The notes under the pieces are model-generated. The model saw nothing but the letters and a program-made list of their open reading frames with translations, had not been told where the DNA came from and did no database searches. The position numbers were made by a program, and so were the translations under genes. Below, piece after piece: positions 39,750 to 50,872 of a stretch of DNA of 64,000 nucleotides (positions are counted from its first letter, which is position 1; every line of letters begins with the position of its first letter). Source of the DNA: Buttiauxella sp. A111 (GTDB lineage Bacteria > Pseudomonadota > Gammaproteobacteria > Enterobacterales > Enterobacteriaceae); NCBI RefSeq assembly GCF_014189855.1, contig NZ_BJFN01000001.1:1286758-1350757 (forward strand), read 5' to 3'.

Positions 39750-39910
39750 CACTTTTCCGGCAACATTAACCTGAAATGCTAAAGGTCATCACCATCGCCA
39801 CTTTCCAGTAACTGATTCGCACCGCCCAAGCATGCACCGATATCATGGCAAGCAAAATTTACGTTACTATGGCGTCGCTCACATAATTGCCCCGACTGAC
39901 TGGAGAGGAA

Positions 39911-40759
39911 ATGAACTGCTTACTGCGTATTCGAAGCCGCTACCCAACCCTGGCACAAAGCGACCGTAGACTGGCTGACTTTTTGCTGGAGAAGCCCGAC
40001 TACGCGCGTCATTTAAGTTCACAGCAACTCGCCGCCGAGGCAGGTGTGAGCCAGTCCAGCGTGGTGAAGTTTTCCCAAAAGCTGGGTTTCAAAGGCTTTC
40101 CAGCCCTCAAACTGGCAATCAGTGAAGCGCTCGCCAGCAATCCGGAACGACAATCCGTCCCTGTTCATAATTTGATTTTGGGTGATGACCCGCTGCGTTT
40201 AGTGGGTGAAAAGCTCATTAAGGATAATTTGGCGGCGATGCACGCCACGCTTGATGTCAACAGCGAAGAAAAGCTGCTGGCGAGCGTGGACATGTTGCGA
40301 AATGCACGACGCGTGCTGCTGGTAGGAATTGGCGCGTCCGGCCTGGTCGCTAAGAATTTTGCCTGGAAGCTGATGAAAATTGGCATTAATGCCGTGGCGG
40401 AGCAAGACATGCACGCATTACTGGCAACGGCACAATCCTCAAACAGTGACGATGTGCTGTTGGCGATTTCCTATTCTGGTGAACGGCGTGAGATAAATCT
40501 CGCCGCAGATGAAACCTTACGCACCGGGGCAAAAATCCTCGCCATTACCGGCTTTACCCCCAACGCATTACAACAACGTGCAACGCTGTGCTTGTATACC
40601 ATCGCCGAAGAACAAGCGACGCGTAGTGCGGCAATTTCATCGACCAGTGCGCAGATGATGCTGACCGATTTGCTATTTATGGCGCTGGTACAACGGGATC
40701 TGGAGCACGCACCGAAGCGTATTCGCCACAGTGAAGCCCTGGTAAAAAAACTGGTTTGA
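39911..40759 (+). CDS. yfhH: RpiR/MurR-family regulator YfhH
   Basis: A 282-residue protein identical in length to E. coli YfhH when started at the ATG at 39911, which follows GGAGAGGAA. An N-terminal helix-turn-helix (SSQQLAAEAGVSQSSVVKFSQKLG within residues 35-65) is joined to a SIS domain (about 120-250, GIGASGLVAKNFAWKLMKIG and AISYSGERREI). The sugar-phosphate effector and target genes are not known. It is unrelated in position to the RpiR gene near sseA. Confidence 0.93.
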   Translation: MNCLLRIRSRYPTLAQSDRRLADFLLEKPDYARHLSSQQLAAEAGVSQSSVVKFSQKLGFKGFPALKLAISEALASNPERQSVPVHNLILGDDPLRLVGEKLIKDNLAAMHATLDVNSEEKLLASVDMLRNARRVLLVGIGASGLVAKNFAWKLMKIGINAVAEQDMHALLATAQSSNSDDVLLAISYSGERREINLAADETLRTGAKILAITGFTPNALQQRATLCLYTIAEEQATRSAAISSTSAQMMLTDLLFMALVQRDLEHAPKRIRHSEALVKKLV

Positions 40760-40814
40760 TCAGAGATTGGGCGTATAATGCCCGCCCTGTTTCTGTTGTT
40801 TCTGAGATCTTCCC

Positions 40815-41075
40815 ATGGCGCTGCTCATCACCAAAAAATGTATTAACTGCGATATGTGCGAGCCGGAGTGCCCGAACGAAGCCATTTCCATGGGGGACAA
40901 CATTTATGAGATCAACGCCGATCGTTGCACCGAGTGCGTCGGACACTACGAAACACCCACCTGCCAGAAAGTTTGCCCGATCCCTAACACCATCATCAGC
41001 GATCCAGCGCGCATCGAAAACGAAGAGCAACTGTGGGATAAGTTTGTCCAGTTGCACCACGCCGACAAGCTTTAA
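40815..41075 (+). CDS. yfhL: [4Fe-4S] ferredoxin YfhL
   Basis: This 86-residue protein has two cluster-binding cysteine groups: [11 protein letters not shown] (residues 9-19) and [17 protein letters not shown]. The insertion in the second motif and the longer C-terminus place it in the Alvin-type (Chromatium) 2[4Fe-4S] ferredoxins. In E. coli YfhL acts in a tRNA hydroxylation pathway according to reported work; that role is not visible from sequence. Its stop overlaps the acpS stop by 4 bases (tail to tail). Confidence 0.95.
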   Translation: MALLITKKCINCDMCEPECPNEAISMGDNIYEINADRCTECVGHYETPTCQKVCPIPNTIISDPARIENEEQLWDKFVQLHHADKL

Positions 41076-41452
41076 TTCTCGATAATAACCGTCGCACAGG
41101 CATAGTGCCGTTCGTCGGCAAGTGTCACATGCACCGAACGGACACCCATTCTTTGCGCGACTCGCTCGGCCTCTTCCCAAAAGCGTAGCTGCGGTTTACC
41201 CAACGGGTCGTTAAACACTTCGAACTGATTAAACGCAAGACCGTTACGTATCCCGGTGCCAAAGGCTTTGGCCGCCGCTTCTTTTACAGCAAAACGTTTA
41301 GCAAGAAAGCGCACCGGTTGCTGGTGCGCCTGGTATTGCAGCCATTCGTTGGCACTGAGCACACGCTTCGCCAGTCGATCACCCGAACGTGAGATAACGC
41401 TTTCAATACGCGCTATCTCAACGATATCAGTGCCAAGGCCGAGAATAGCCAT
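41072..41452 (-). CDS. acpS: Holo-[acyl-carrier-protein] synthase
   Basis: This 126-residue phosphopantetheinyl transferase has [10 protein letters not shown] with the Mg2+ ligand Asp9 and [15 protein letters not shown] with Glu58. It attaches 4'-phosphopantetheine from CoA to acyl carrier protein, activating fatty acid synthesis. Its start shares one base with the pdxJ stop, making the two genes translationally linked as in E. coli. Confidence 0.97.
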   Translation of the reverse strand: MAILGLGTDIVEIARIESVISRSGDRLAKRVLSANEWLQYQAHQQPVRFLAKRFAVKEAAAKAFGTGIRNGLAFNQFEVFNDPLGKPQLRFWEEAERVAQRMGVRSVHVTLADERHYACATVIIEN

Positions 41453-42183
41453 TAGCTACGCGCTTCCTGCATCAGACGTTTCATTTCTGCCACAGCTTCC
41501 TTCAAACCGCTCATGACCGCACGGCCAATAATCGCATGGCCGATATTCAGCTCATGCATTTCAGGCAGGCGAGCAATGGCTTTAACATTGTGATAAGTCA
41601 GACCGTGTCCGGCATTCACTTTCAGGCCTTTACCTGCAGCATAGGTTGCGGCTTCAGCGATTCGAGCCAGTTCTTTCGCCTGAGTCTCTTCGTCTTTTGC
41701 ATCGGCGTAGCAACCCGTATGAATTTCGATATACGGTGCGCCAACGGCTACAGCGGCATCAATTTGTGCGTGGTCAGCATCAATAAACAGGGAAACCAAA
41801 ATATTGGCATCCGCCAGACGTTTGCAGGCATCACGCATTTTATCGAGCTGACCGGCGACATCCAGTCCACCTTCAGTCGTCACTTCCTGACGCTTTTCAG
41901 GCACCAGGCAACAAAAATGTGGTTTGGTTTCACAAGCAATGCCAATCATCTCTTCAGTGACGGCCATTTCCAGATTCATACGCGTATCGAGGGTCTGGCG
42001 CAGAATGCGGACATCGCGGTCGGTGATGTGGCGGCGATCTTCTCGCAGGTGAACCGTAATACCGTCAGCGCCTGCTTGCTCGCAGATAAATGCCGCCTGC
42101 ACCGGGTCTGGATATGCCGTGCCGCGTGCATTACGCAAAGTTGCGATGTGATCAATGTTTACGCCTAACAGTAATTCAGCCAT
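41452..42183 (-). CDS. pdxJ: Pyridoxine 5'-phosphate synthase
   Basis: This 243-residue TIM-barrel enzyme starts [18 protein letters not shown] and has [16 protein letters not shown] and [13 protein letters not shown], the phosphate- and substrate-binding loops. It condenses 1-deoxyxylulose-5-phosphate with 3-amino-2-oxopropyl phosphate to give pyridoxine 5'-phosphate. It lies between recO and acpS in the rnc-era-recO-pdxJ-acpS unit. Confidence 0.97.
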   Translation of the reverse strand: MAELLLGVNIDHIATLRNARGTAYPDPVQAAFICEQAGADGITVHLREDRRHITDRDVRILRQTLDTRMNLEMAVTEEMIGIACETKPHFCCLVPEKRQEVTTEGGLDVAGQLDKMRDACKRLADANILVSLFIDADHAQIDAAVAVGAPYIEIHTGCYADAKDEETQAKELARIAEAATYAAGKGLKVNAGHGLTYHNVKAIARLPEMHELNIGHAIIGRAVMSGLKEAVAEMKRLMQEARS

Positions 42184-42260
42184 GACAATCCTCGAGTTCA
42201 GAATAGGTTTGAGTTCCGGCAGTTTACACCCGGTAAGGAAAGCATGGCTACGACCAGGCG

Positions 42261-42998
42261 TTATTGCGGGTCTTGAGGTGATTTAAGTGGTGGTTTTTTG
42301 GGCACAAACTGACGGAATAACTCGCGACTTTTGAGGGGTTTGCCACCCAGATAGGGTTTCAAAGCCATACGAGTAAAGCGTTTCGCAGCCCGTAAGGTTG
42401 CGATATCAGGAAATTCACGGTTCGCCAGAGCTTTTAATTCATGCCCGGTGAAACTGCGGTTATCCACCACCAGGCTTGCGATAAACCCTTTTTCTTCACG
42501 ATAGCGGTAAGTCATGGTGTCGCTGACTTCTTCCCCGCTACCTGCGCAGTGTAAGAAATCCACGCCATAACCCAGGTGCCCCAGCAACGCCAATTCAAAA
42601 CGGCGCAAAGCCGGTTCCGGTGAACCGCTGGTTCCCGCTAATGCCTGGATACAGTGGAGGTAGTCGAAGAATAATTCGGAAAAGCGCGTTTCATCTTCCA
42701 GCACGCGTGAAACCAGTTCATTCACGTACAGGCCGCTGTAGAGCGTGATACCACTAAGTGGGAGTGCCAGTGAGACAGCTTCGGCGCTTCGCAGTGTTTT
42801 AACTTCACCACGACCGCCCCAGCGAACCAGCAAGGGGGTAAAGGGTTGTAACGTCCCTTTGAGGTTAGAGCGGCGAGAACGAGCGCCTTTCGCGATGAGG
42901 CGAACACGCCCGGACTCTTCAGAAAAGAGGTCAAGTAGAAGGCTGGTTTCGCTCCAGGGGCGACTATGCAGGACAAAAGCCCTTTGCCAGCCTTCCAT
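42261..42998 (-). CDS. recO: DNA repair protein RecO
   Basis: This 245-residue protein has an N-terminal OB fold (about 1-80; [26 protein letters not shown]), then a helical domain ([18 protein letters not shown]). The C-terminus ([10 protein letters not shown]) is slightly longer than that of E. coli RecO (242). RecO acts with RecR to load RecA on SSB-coated DNA and anneals strands. It begins 4 bases after the era stop. Confidence 0.96.
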   Translation of the reverse strand: MEGWQRAFVLHSRPWSETSLLLDLFSEESGRVRLIAKGARSRRSNLKGTLQPFTPLLVRWGGRGEVKTLRSAEAVSLALPLSGITLYSGLYVNELVSRVLEDETRFSELFFDYLHCIQALAGTSGSPEPALRRFELALLGHLGYGVDFLHCAGSGEEVSDTMTYRYREEKGFIASLVVDNRSFTGHELKALANREFPDIATLRAAKRFTRMALKPYLGGKPLKSRELFRQFVPKKPPLKSPQDPQ

Positions 42999-43002
42999 TT
43001 TC

Positions 43003-43910
43003 TTATTTCAAATCGTCGGTGTAACCCAGGCTACGCAGCGCGCGCTCGTCATCTGCCCATCCGGATTTCACCTTAACCCACAGTTCAAGGTGGATTTTGG
43101 CTTCGAACATCTCTTCCATGTCTTTACGTGCTTCGATACCGATGGTTTTGATCTTGGCGCCTTTGTTGCCAATCACCATCTTCTTCTGGCCTTCGCGTTC
43201 AACCAGAATCAGGCCGTTAATGTCATAACCGCCACGGGCGTTAGACACGAACTGTTCGATTTCAACAGTCACAGAATACGGCAGTTCAGCACCGAGGAAA
43301 CGCATCAGTTTTTCACGGATGATTTCAGATGCCATAAAGCGCTGTGAACGGTCGGTGATGTAATCTTCCGGGAAGTGATGGGTCGCTTCTGGCAGACGCT
43401 TACGAACGATGCTGGCAATAGTGTCCACGTTCATACCGTTTTCAGCAGAGATCGGTACGATATCGAGGAAGTTCATCTGGCTGCCAAGGAACTGGAGATG
43501 TGGCAGCAAAACGCCTTTATCCTGGACGTTATCAACTTTGTTGACCGCCAGAATAACCGGCGCACGAGCGTCACGCAGCTTGTTGAGCACCATCTCATCA
43601 TCTGCGGTCCACTTAGTCCCTTCAACCACAAAGATAACCAGCTCAACGTCACCGATAGAACTGCTGGCCGCTTTGTTCATCAAACGGTTGATAGCACGCT
43701 TTTCTTCCATATGCAGCCCTGGGGTATCAACGTAAATCGCCTGATACGGGCCTTCGGTATGGATACCCATAATGCGGTGACGAGTGGTCTGCGCTTTACG
43801 AGAAGTGATAGAGATTTTTTGCCCAAGCAACTGGTTTAGCAGCGTGGATTTGCCGACATTTGGGCGACCAACGATGGCCACGAATCCGCAAAAGGTTTGT
43901 TCTTCGCTCA

Positions 43911-43911
<1 letters not shown>
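43003..43911 (-). CDS. era: GTPase Era
   Basis: This 302-residue protein has a GTPase domain with GRPNVGKST (P-loop), DTPGLHME (G3) and NKVDNV (G4), followed by a C-terminal KH domain around [20 protein letters not shown]. Era binds the 3' end of 16S rRNA and is needed for 30S subunit maturation. Its ATG overlaps the rnc stop by one base (TAATG), so the two are translationally coupled. Confidence 0.98.
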
Positions 43912-44621
<710 letters not shown>

Positions 44622-44673
44622 TCAGCACACGGAACAGACCTGAAAAAAAGAACCAACGCTGTTTCGTTTGCCG

Positions 44674-44693
44674 TGGCTCCCTTTCGGGAGCCA
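44674..44693 (-). promoter_or_regulatory. Hairpin in the rnc leader
   Basis: TGGCTCCC and GGGAGCCA form an 8-bp stem with a TTTC loop (plus strand). No U-run follows, so it is not a terminator of lepB. It lies in the probable 5' leader of rnc, where RNase III cleaves the E. coli transcript. That function is inferred by position. Confidence 0.45.
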
Positions 44694-44712
44694 ACCTAAT
44701 ACGGGGGGATAT

Positions 44713-44741
44713 TCTATACGCAACGACAAGGTATGTCGTCA
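44713..44741 (-). promoter_or_regulatory. Predicted rnc promoter
   Basis: On the minus strand TGACGA (44736-44741) and TATAGA (44713-44718) are separated by 17 bases. They lie between lepB and rnc, about 120 bases before the rnc start. Confidence 0.5.
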
Positions 44742-44760
44742 CTTGAATGGATTTAATTGA

Positions 44761-45735
44761 TCAATGAATTCCGCCAATACGGCTTAAACGAACACCCGTT
44801 GGCCATTCACCCTCTTGTTTATCAAAACTCATCCAGATTGCAGTCGCTTTACCCACCAGATTCGCCTCAGGAACAAAGCCCCAGTAACGGCTATCAGCGC
44901 TGTTATCGCGGTTATCACCCATCATGAAGTAATGACCCGGCGGTACAATCCACGTCGCCAGTTGTTGACCAGGTTGCTGGTAATACATCCCCAGTTGGTC
45001 CTGTGCAATTGGCACGGTCAGAATGCGGTGAGACACATCTCCCAGTGTTTCTTTGCGCTCAGACAGGCGGATACCGTCTTCTTTGGTCTGGTTCAACGGC
45101 AACTGGAAGAAACCAGAGTTTGCTTCACCACCGTTACGACGCGCAAAAGTCTGCACAAAATCACTTGGCTCTACATGGCTATAAGTGATTGGCAGTGCGT
45201 TATCACACGCCTGACCAGAACTACAATTTGGCTGAACAGTCACTTCTTTAGCGACAGGATCGTAGCTGACACGATCACCCGGCAAACCGACTGCACGCTT
45301 GATGTAATCAAGACGTGGATCTTGTGGATATTTGAACACCACAATATCGCCACGTTTAGGATGACCCGTTTCAATTAGCGTTTTCTGGTAAATCGGATCT
45401 TTAATACCGTATGCAAATTTTTCCACCAGAATAAAATCACCAATTAATAACGTTGGCATCATTGATCCTGATGGAATCTGGAACGGTTCGTAAATAAACG
45501 AACGCACGATCAAGACAATAGCGAGCACCGGGAATACGGATGCCCCCGTTTCTAACCAACCTGGTTTCGGTGCGACTTTTTTTAGCGTTTTGCTATCAAG
45601 TGCATCGCCAGTGGCAGCTTGCGCTGCCGCCTGTTTTTCCCGACGCTTTGGCGCAAAGATAAATTTATCAATACACCATAGAAGACCTGTTACCAGCGTC
45701 GCTATCACGAGGATTAGCGCAAACATATTCGCCAT
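44761..45735 (-). CDS. lepB: Signal peptidase I
   Basis: A 324-residue inner membrane peptidase with the same length as E. coli LepB. Two N-terminal segments (FALILVIATLVTGLLWCIDK and ASVFPVLAIVLIVRSFI) precede the periplasmic catalytic domain. The Ser-Lys dyad is in PSGSMMPTLLIGDF (Ser91) and DYIKRAVGLPGDRV (Lys146). It removes signal peptides from exported proteins. It is 14 bases after lepA and 169 bases before rnc. Confidence 0.98.
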   Translation of the reverse strand: MANMFALILVIATLVTGLLWCIDKFIFAPKRREKQAAAQAATGDALDSKTLKKVAPKPGWLETGASVFPVLAIVLIVRSFIYEPFQIPSGSMMPTLLIGDFILVEKFAYGIKDPIYQKTLIETGHPKRGDIVVFKYPQDPRLDYIKRAVGLPGDRVSYDPVAKEVTVQPNCSSGQACDNALPITYSHVEPSDFVQTFARRNGGEANSGFFQLPLNQTKEDGIRLSERKETLGDVSHRILTVPIAQDQLGMYYQQPGQQLATWIVPPGHYFMMGDNRDNSADSRYWGFVPEANLVGKATAIWMSFDKQEGEWPTGVRLSRIGGIH

Positions 45736-45749
45736 GCCAACTCCTTAAT

Positions 45750-47549
45750 TTATTTGCTGTCTTTGCCAACATGCAGAATGGCGAGGAAGGCTTCCTGAGG
45801 CAGTTCGACGTTGCCGACTTGCTTCATACGCTTCTTACCGTCTTTCTGTTTCTGCAACAGCTTTTTCTTACGGCTTACGTCACCGCCGTAGCATTTTGCC
45901 AATACGTTTTTACGTAACTGTTTAACAGTAGAACGCGCAATGATATGTGCGCCGATCGCCGCCTGAATTGCAATGTCGAACTGTTGGCGAGGGATCAATT
46001 CTTGCATCTTCTCGACCAGCTGACGTCCACGGAACTGCGAATTTCCACGGTGAGTAATTAACGCCAGGGCATCAACGCGATCGCCGTTAATCAGTACATC
46101 AACACGCACCATGTCTGACGTCTGGAAACGCTTGAAGTTGTAGTCCAGAGAAGCATAGCCGCGGGACGTTGATTTCAGACGGTCGAAGAAGTCGAGTACC
46201 ACTTCAGCCATTGGGATTTCATAGGTCAGCGCAACCTGGTTACCGTGGTAAACCATATTGGTCTGCACGCCACGCTTCTCGATACACAGCGTGATAACGC
46301 TACCCAGATATTCCTGAGGCATCAGCATATGACACTCAGCAATCGGCTCACGCAGCTCAGCAATGTTATTCAATGCTGGCAGCTTGGATGGGCTATCTAC
46401 ATAAATCGTCTCACCACTGGTGGTTTCGACTTCGTAAACTACGGTAGGTGCTGTGGTAATCAGATCAAGATCGTATTCACGTTCCAGACGTTCCTGAATG
46501 ATTTCCATGTGCAGCAGACCCAGGAAGCCGCAGCGGAAGCCAAAGCCTAACGCGGTAGAGCTTTCTGGTTCAAAGAATAAAGACGCATCATTCAGGCTGA
46601 GTTTGCCCAACGCATCACGGAAGTTTTCGTAATCGTCAGAGCTTACCGGGAACAGACCCGCATATACCTGCGGTTTCACCTTTTTAAAACCTGGCAGCGC
46701 TTTTTCTGCCGGATTACGTGAAAGGGTCAAGGTATCGCCCACTGGTGCACCGAGGATGTCTTTGATTGCACAGACCAACCAGCCTACTTCGCCGCAACCC
46801 AGCACATCACGATCAACACGTTTTGGCGTGAAGATACCCAGACGGTCAGCGTTATAAACCTGGCCGGTACTCATCACCTTGATCTTATCGCCTTTCTTCA
46901 TGGTGCCGTTTTTAATACGCACCAAAGAGACAACACCAAGATAGTTATCGAACCAGGAGTCAATGATCAGTGCCTGCAGGGGCGCGTCCGGATCACCTTC
47001 AGGTCCAGGGATATCACGGACCAGACGTTCGAGAACATCCGTCACACCGAAGCCAGTTTTTGCCGAGCAACGCACAGCATCTGTTGCATCAATGCCAACG
47101 ATATCTTCGATTTCCTGCGCAGCACGTTCAGGATCGGCTGCTGGTAGGTCAATTTTGTTCAGGACTGGAACCACTTCCAGATCCATTTCCATGGCGGTAT
47201 AGCAGTTTGCCAGAGTCTGAGCTTCAACACCCTGACCAGCATCTACGACCAGCAAAGCACCTTCACAAGCAGCCAAAGAACGGGAAACTTCATAAGAGAA
47301 GTCAACGTGGCCTGGGGTGTCGATGAAATTCAGATGATAAGTTTCACCATCGCTTGCTTTGTAATCCAGCGTTACGCTTTGCGCTTTAATGGTAATACCA
47401 CGTTCACGCTCCAGATCCATGGAGTCAAGAACCTGGGCTTCCATTTCACGATCGGACAAGCCACCGCAAATTTGGATAATACGGTCAGACAGCGTCGATT
47501 TGCCGTGGTCGATGTGGGCAATAATAGAAAAGTTACGTATATTCTTCAT
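45750..47549 (-). CDS. lepA: Elongation factor 4 (LepA)
   Basis: This 599-residue translational GTPase has [14 protein letters not shown] (P-loop), [12 protein letters not shown] (G3) and NKIDLP (G4), followed by the domain order typical of LepA. The unique C-terminal domain ends [15 protein letters not shown]. It binds ribosomes and influences initiation and elongation. It is the first gene of the lepA-lepB pair. The 205 bases ahead of it, up to rseC, hold no gene that I can support. Confidence 0.98.
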   Translation of the reverse strand: MKNIRNFSIIAHIDHGKSTLSDRIIQICGGLSDREMEAQVLDSMDLERERGITIKAQSVTLDYKASDGETYHLNFIDTPGHVDFSYEVSRSLAACEGALLVVDAGQGVEAQTLANCYTAMEMDLEVVPVLNKIDLPAADPERAAQEIEDIVGIDATDAVRCSAKTGFGVTDVLERLVRDIPGPEGDPDAPLQALIIDSWFDNYLGVVSLVRIKNGTMKKGDKIKVMSTGQVYNADRLGIFTPKRVDRDVLGCGEVGWLVCAIKDILGAPVGDTLTLSRNPAEKALPGFKKVKPQVYAGLFPVSSDDYENFRDALGKLSLNDASLFFEPESSTALGFGFRCGFLGLLHMEIIQERLEREYDLDLITTAPTVVYEVETTSGETIYVDSPSKLPALNNIAELREPIAECHMLMPQEYLGSVITLCIEKRGVQTNMVYHGNQVALTYEIPMAEVVLDFFDRLKSTSRGYASLDYNFKRFQTSDMVRVDVLINGDRVDALALITHRGNSQFRGRQLVEKMQELIPRQQFDIAIQAAIGAHIIARSTVKQLRKNVLAKCYGGDVSRKKKLLQKQKDGKKRMKQVGNVELPQEAFLAILHVGKDSK

Positions 47550-47754
47550 AGTTAGAGGTTTTTATGCCTTACAAATCCGGGAAAGCTCGGCGCAATGCGC
47601 TGTACAGAGCGTGATGTCAATGGCTGTCTTTTGCCTGAAACGCCGCATTCTACACTACAACGAGAAAGCGAGGAAACAGGTCATCTTGCAAGCGTAGTTG
47701 AGAGATGAAAGACCTACGGAAAGTGTGTCTAAAAGATTGCGAGCAGCGTAGACG

Positions 47755-48234
47755 TCACTGGCTGTCCGCAGAAGTCGTCGTTTCGACTCTTAGAGCATTT
47801 GGCGGTAGCGCAACGCTGAGAATAACGGGTTGCCAGGTTTCACGGCGACTGAATTTCAATGAGAATTCACGCGCGATAAGAAAACCGCCCACTCCGCCTA
47901 TCAATGCCCCACAAATCGCCGCAAGGTTGGTACCAAACAGCGCCTGGAACAGGGCTGAGACCACAAATAAACCAACCAGCGGGGACATGTAAACCAGTAA
48001 CGCAGAACCTATCAGGCTACCTTCAGCAATACCCAACTCGACTTTTTGACCCGCCACCAGCGGTGTATCACAAGCAACCGATAAGGTGTGATTCGTTTGC
48101 GGACCGAGTTTGTTGAGAATACGGCTGCCACAGCCTGCGCGTGAAGCACAGCTACTGCATGACGCTTTTACGTCACAACTCAACAATGCTTCACCCTTTT
48201 GCCAGGAGATGACTGTTGCCCACTCCTTAATCAT
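47755..48234 (-). CDS. rseC: SoxR-reducing / sigmaE regulatory protein RseC
   Basis: This 159-residue protein has an N-terminal cysteine cluster (CDVKASCSSCASRAGC). Two membrane segments follow (LIGSALLVYMSPLVGLFVV and AAICGALIGGVGGFLI, about 75-125). It is the last gene of the rpoE-rseABC operon. In E. coli it also takes part in reduction of SoxR with the Rsx complex. It overlaps rseB by 4 bases. Confidence 0.95.
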   Translation of the reverse strand: MIKEWATVISWQKGEALLSCDVKASCSSCASRAGCGSRILNKLGPQTNHTLSVACDTPLVAGQKVELGIAEGSLIGSALLVYMSPLVGLFVVSALFQALFGTNLAAICGALIGGVGGFLIAREFSLKFSRRETWQPVILSVALPPNALRVETTTSADSQ

Positions 48235-49187
48235 TGCGCAGTCCTGAATTTGATGCTGTCAGCAATACGTTTTGCCGTTTGTGGCGGCAGCTCACCAACA
48301 ATAGTGATTTCAGTTTTATCCCGAATTTCAGAACTCACTGTGCGACGCCCAGTGCGCAGTATCTGATCGGTGCTATTGCTGGCAGCCCGACTAATGTTGA
48401 CCGAGAAGCTAAACAAACCGTCAGAGTAAAGGCGTGATTCAATTGGAACATCAACGGTCGGCAATGGACGGCGGCTGCTGGAGACTTCACTAAAACCTTG
48501 CGGCAACCAAGTAGGTGCCCAGGTAAAATTGATTTTCTCTGCACCAGGCACTGACAGCAAAGGTGGTAAATTTGCCTTCGCCAGACTTTGCATCATGCCA
48601 TTAGCTTCTTTGCTGACGTTAAAAGAGATAACGCGGAATTGCTCCAGCGTCTCACCATCACGGTCCAGCAAATCAACACGCAGCGGTAATTTCGTTTCCG
48701 AGTCCATCCACACCATATAGCTGTATCGGGTGCCATCTCGTGCCACGACTCGAATGACTTCGCACAGACGATCGGCAATACGCGTCCGTCCGACAGAAAT
48801 GAAGTCGTAATAAGGCGTCAAGCGTTTGAAGTCGGTGTAGACGATTGATGGAAGCGAATCAACGATGTAGTCCCCCGTGAGCGTAAATGGCTCAAGTCCA
48901 GGTTCAAAATAGCTGATTTCACTGCCACGCTGGACAACTTCTCGGCGTGGGCCATCCATCTGAAGCAATTGCGCAAGTGGACGATTATCAAGCCTTGCAT
49001 GGCGATAGCGTAAGGACTCTATCCCTTGCTTATTAATGCTGATAAATGCCAACTCATAATTGAGTGACTGACTCGCCTGGTTCATCTGCTGCAACAATGC
49101 CCCGGACGAAACAGTGTCCGCCGAGGCATTTGAGCTGAACAACAGGCTGCTTGTCATAAGAGACAGTGCATACCAAAGTTGCTTCAT
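48231..49187 (-). CDS. rseB: Periplasmic sigmaE regulator RseB
   Basis: This 318-residue periplasmic protein starts with a signal peptide (LWYALSLMTSSLLFSSNASA, cut near residue 23). A MucB/RseB fold follows: an N-terminal lipoprotein-like domain and a smaller C-terminal domain from about residue 215. RseB binds RseA and shields it from DegS cleavage until lipopolysaccharide intermediates signal stress. It overlaps the rseA stop by one base and rseC by 4. Confidence 0.95.
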   Translation of the reverse strand: MKQLWYALSLMTSSLLFSSNASADTVSSGALLQQMNQASQSLNYELAFISINKQGIESLRYRHARLDNRPLAQLLQMDGPRREVVQRGSEISYFEPGLEPFTLTGDYIVDSLPSIVYTDFKRLTPYYDFISVGRTRIADRLCEVIRVVARDGTRYSYMVWMDSETKLPLRVDLLDRDGETLEQFRVISFNVSKEANGMMQSLAKANLPPLLSVPGAEKINFTWAPTWLPQGFSEVSSSRRPLPTVDVPIESRLYSDGLFSFSVNISRAASNSTDQILRTGRRTVSSEIRDKTEITIVGELPPQTAKRIADSIKFRTAQ

Positions 49188-49834
49188 TACTGCGATTGAG
49201 TTCCTAACGTTTGGTTACCTGGCACTTGTACCGCAGCTTGCTGGGTTTGTGCCTGTTCAAACTGGAGTTGCTCGGCGTGTAAACGACGCTGCAATTCATA
49301 ATCTTGCAGCATTGCATTGATACGTCGACGTTGTTCCTGTACCTGCTGCTGACCAGTGCTTGCAGTACTGTCAGAAGGAACACCCAAGCTGACCGGGCTC
49401 GCTTTACCCATCATAGGTAAAGTATTGAACACAGGTGCTTCAGGCTGTGCAGGATTGTCAGATTGGCCATTATAGTGCTGCACGCCAACAATTACCGCAA
49501 GCGATACGCATGCAGCAACACCCACTTGGGTTAATTGGCTGGCCCAAGGACGTACCTTTTTCCAGAACGACATTTTTTGCCATTGTTGAGGTTCAGGCTG
49601 TTGTTCTGTAATAAGTGGCGTGACATGACGCACTGGTTCATTTTCGATCGCCGCCATGACATTGGCTGCAATATCAAAATGAAGCAATTCACTGGTATCG
49701 CCGCGCATAGTGTCGCGGATTAGGTGGTAGCTCTCCCAGCGTTGCTGCAATGATTTGTCTTGTGATAAGACGCTTAGCAGCTCGCTATCCAGAGTTTCCC
49801 CATCCATTAAAGCGGAAAGCTGTTCTTTCTGCAT
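49187..49834 (-). CDS. rseA: Anti-sigmaE factor RseA
   Basis: This 215-residue single-pass inner membrane protein has an N-terminal cytoplasmic part (about 1-95) that binds sigmaE, starting MQKEQLSALMDGE. A transmembrane segment (VGVAACVSLAVIVGVQHY, about 102-120) and a Gln-rich periplasmic tail follow (about residues 160-215). DegS and RseP cut it on envelope stress, freeing sigmaE. It follows rpoE by 31 bases. Confidence 0.95.
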   Translation of the reverse strand: MQKEQLSALMDGETLDSELLSVLSQDKSLQQRWESYHLIRDTMRGDTSELLHFDIAANVMAAIENEPVRHVTPLITEQQPEPQQWQKMSFWKKVRPWASQLTQVGVAACVSLAVIVGVQHYNGQSDNPAQPEAPVFNTLPMMGKASPVSLGVPSDSTASTGQQQVQEQRRRINAMLQDYELQRRLHAEQLQFEQAQTQQAAVQVPGNQTLGTQSQ

Positions 49835-49865
49835 GCCTAATTACCCTTCCAGTAACCCGCTATCG

Positions 49866-50441
49866 TCAACGCCTGATAAGCGGTTGAACTTTATTATCAA
49901 TAGCTTCCCGTGCACGGAAAATACGAGAACGGACAGTCCCTACCGGGCAATCCATGATGGCGGCTATTTCTTCATAGCTCAAACCATCCAACTCCCGCAG
50001 CGTAATTGCCATGCGTAAATCTTCCGGGAGTGACTCAATAGTACGGAAAACTATTTGTCTCAGTTCTTCAGACAACATTAAGTTCTCAGGGTTCGAAATT
50101 TCTTTCAATGCACTGCCACTTTCGTAGTTTTCCGCATCAATTGCATCCACATCGCTTGATGGAGGACGACGACCCTGAGCAACCAGATAATTTTTTGCCG
50201 TGTTGACCGCTATGCGGTACAACCATGTATAAAACGCACTATCGCCACGGAATGAATCCAATGCGCGATAAGCTTTGATGAATGACTCCTGCACCACGTC
50301 AGGAACATCTCCTGATGGTACATAGCGGGAAACCAGGCTCGCCACTTTATGCTGATAGCGAACCACCAGTAAATTAAATGACTTCTGATCTCCCTTCTGG
50401 ACCCGTTCGACGAGGACCTGATCCGTTAACTGCTCGCTCAT
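49866..50441 (-). CDS. rpoE: RNA polymerase sigmaE factor
   Basis: This 191-residue ECF sigma factor is nearly identical to E. coli RpoE. Region 2 has DVPDVVQESFIKAYRALDSF, and region 4 has LSYEEIAAIMDCPVGTVRSRI. It controls outer-membrane stress genes. The frame is open 21 codons further upstream (to 50504), but the ATG at 50441 is the conserved start and gives the known length. It is the first gene of rpoE-rseABC. A sigmaE promoter lies about 80 bases upstream. Confidence 0.97.
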   Translation of the reverse strand: MSEQLTDQVLVERVQKGDQKSFNLLVVRYQHKVASLVSRYVPSGDVPDVVQESFIKAYRALDSFRGDSAFYTWLYRIAVNTAKNYLVAQGRRPPSSDVDAIDAENYESGSALKEISNPENLMLSEELRQIVFRTIESLPEDLRMAITLRELDGLSYEEIAAIMDCPVGTVRSRIFRAREAIDNKVQPLIRR

Positions 50442-50522
50442 CCGAGGTAATATCTCCCCAAACCTATTTCCACGCGTAATTGAAAAGCCATCCGAACTCT
50501 GCATAAATGAGCAAGTTCACGG

Positions 50523-50550
50523 TTGGAGCGCTCGATTTGAGCAAAGTTCC
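50523..50550 (-). promoter_or_regulatory. SigmaE-dependent promoter of rpoE
   Basis: On the minus strand GGAACTT (50544-50550) and TCCAA (50523-50527) are 16 bases apart, matching the sigmaE consensus (GGAACTT, TCNAA). This is the autoregulatory promoter known from E. coli. Confidence 0.85.
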
Positions 50551-50854
50551 ATTACGCCATTGTTTTCCTGATCTGTTCCACGAATTATCTCTTCTTGATT
50601 ATAAGTTTCATGGCACAAACGGTGACACCTTTTTTGTCCTAAAAGGCGATCGCTATATTCATGCAGAGTATCGCATGAATCATGATTTTTCATTAGAAAA
50701 TCTGCCACTAACGGTGAGCTGGCACGAAAAAGTGCTTATTAACGCTATTATTCGGATGAAACTGAATAAAACCCTCCTCATGTTTAGTTGATATAACACT
50801 GGTTTAAAAAAAGCGTGTTACAGCCCACATCGGGTGATATGCTGGCCCAACCTT

Positions 50855-50872
50855 TGTTTAGTAAATTAAACA
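50855..50872. promoter_or_regulatory. NadR operator of nadB
   Basis: TGTTTA-N6-TAAACA is a perfect NadR box. It ends 2 bases before the nadB start codon and lies downstream of a probable extended -10 (TGA-TATGCT, 50835-50843), so NadR bound here would block the transcript. Confidence 0.85.

Noticed and set aside
41536..42168. Plus-strand frame of 210 codons opposite pdxJ
   Set aside because: An antisense shadow of a conserved gene with no independent support.
50507..50791. Plus-strand ORF of 94 codons between rpoE and nadB
   Set aside because: It runs antisense across the rpoE leader and its conserved sigmaE promoter and has no ribosome site. I recognise no family. It is best explained as a chance frame.
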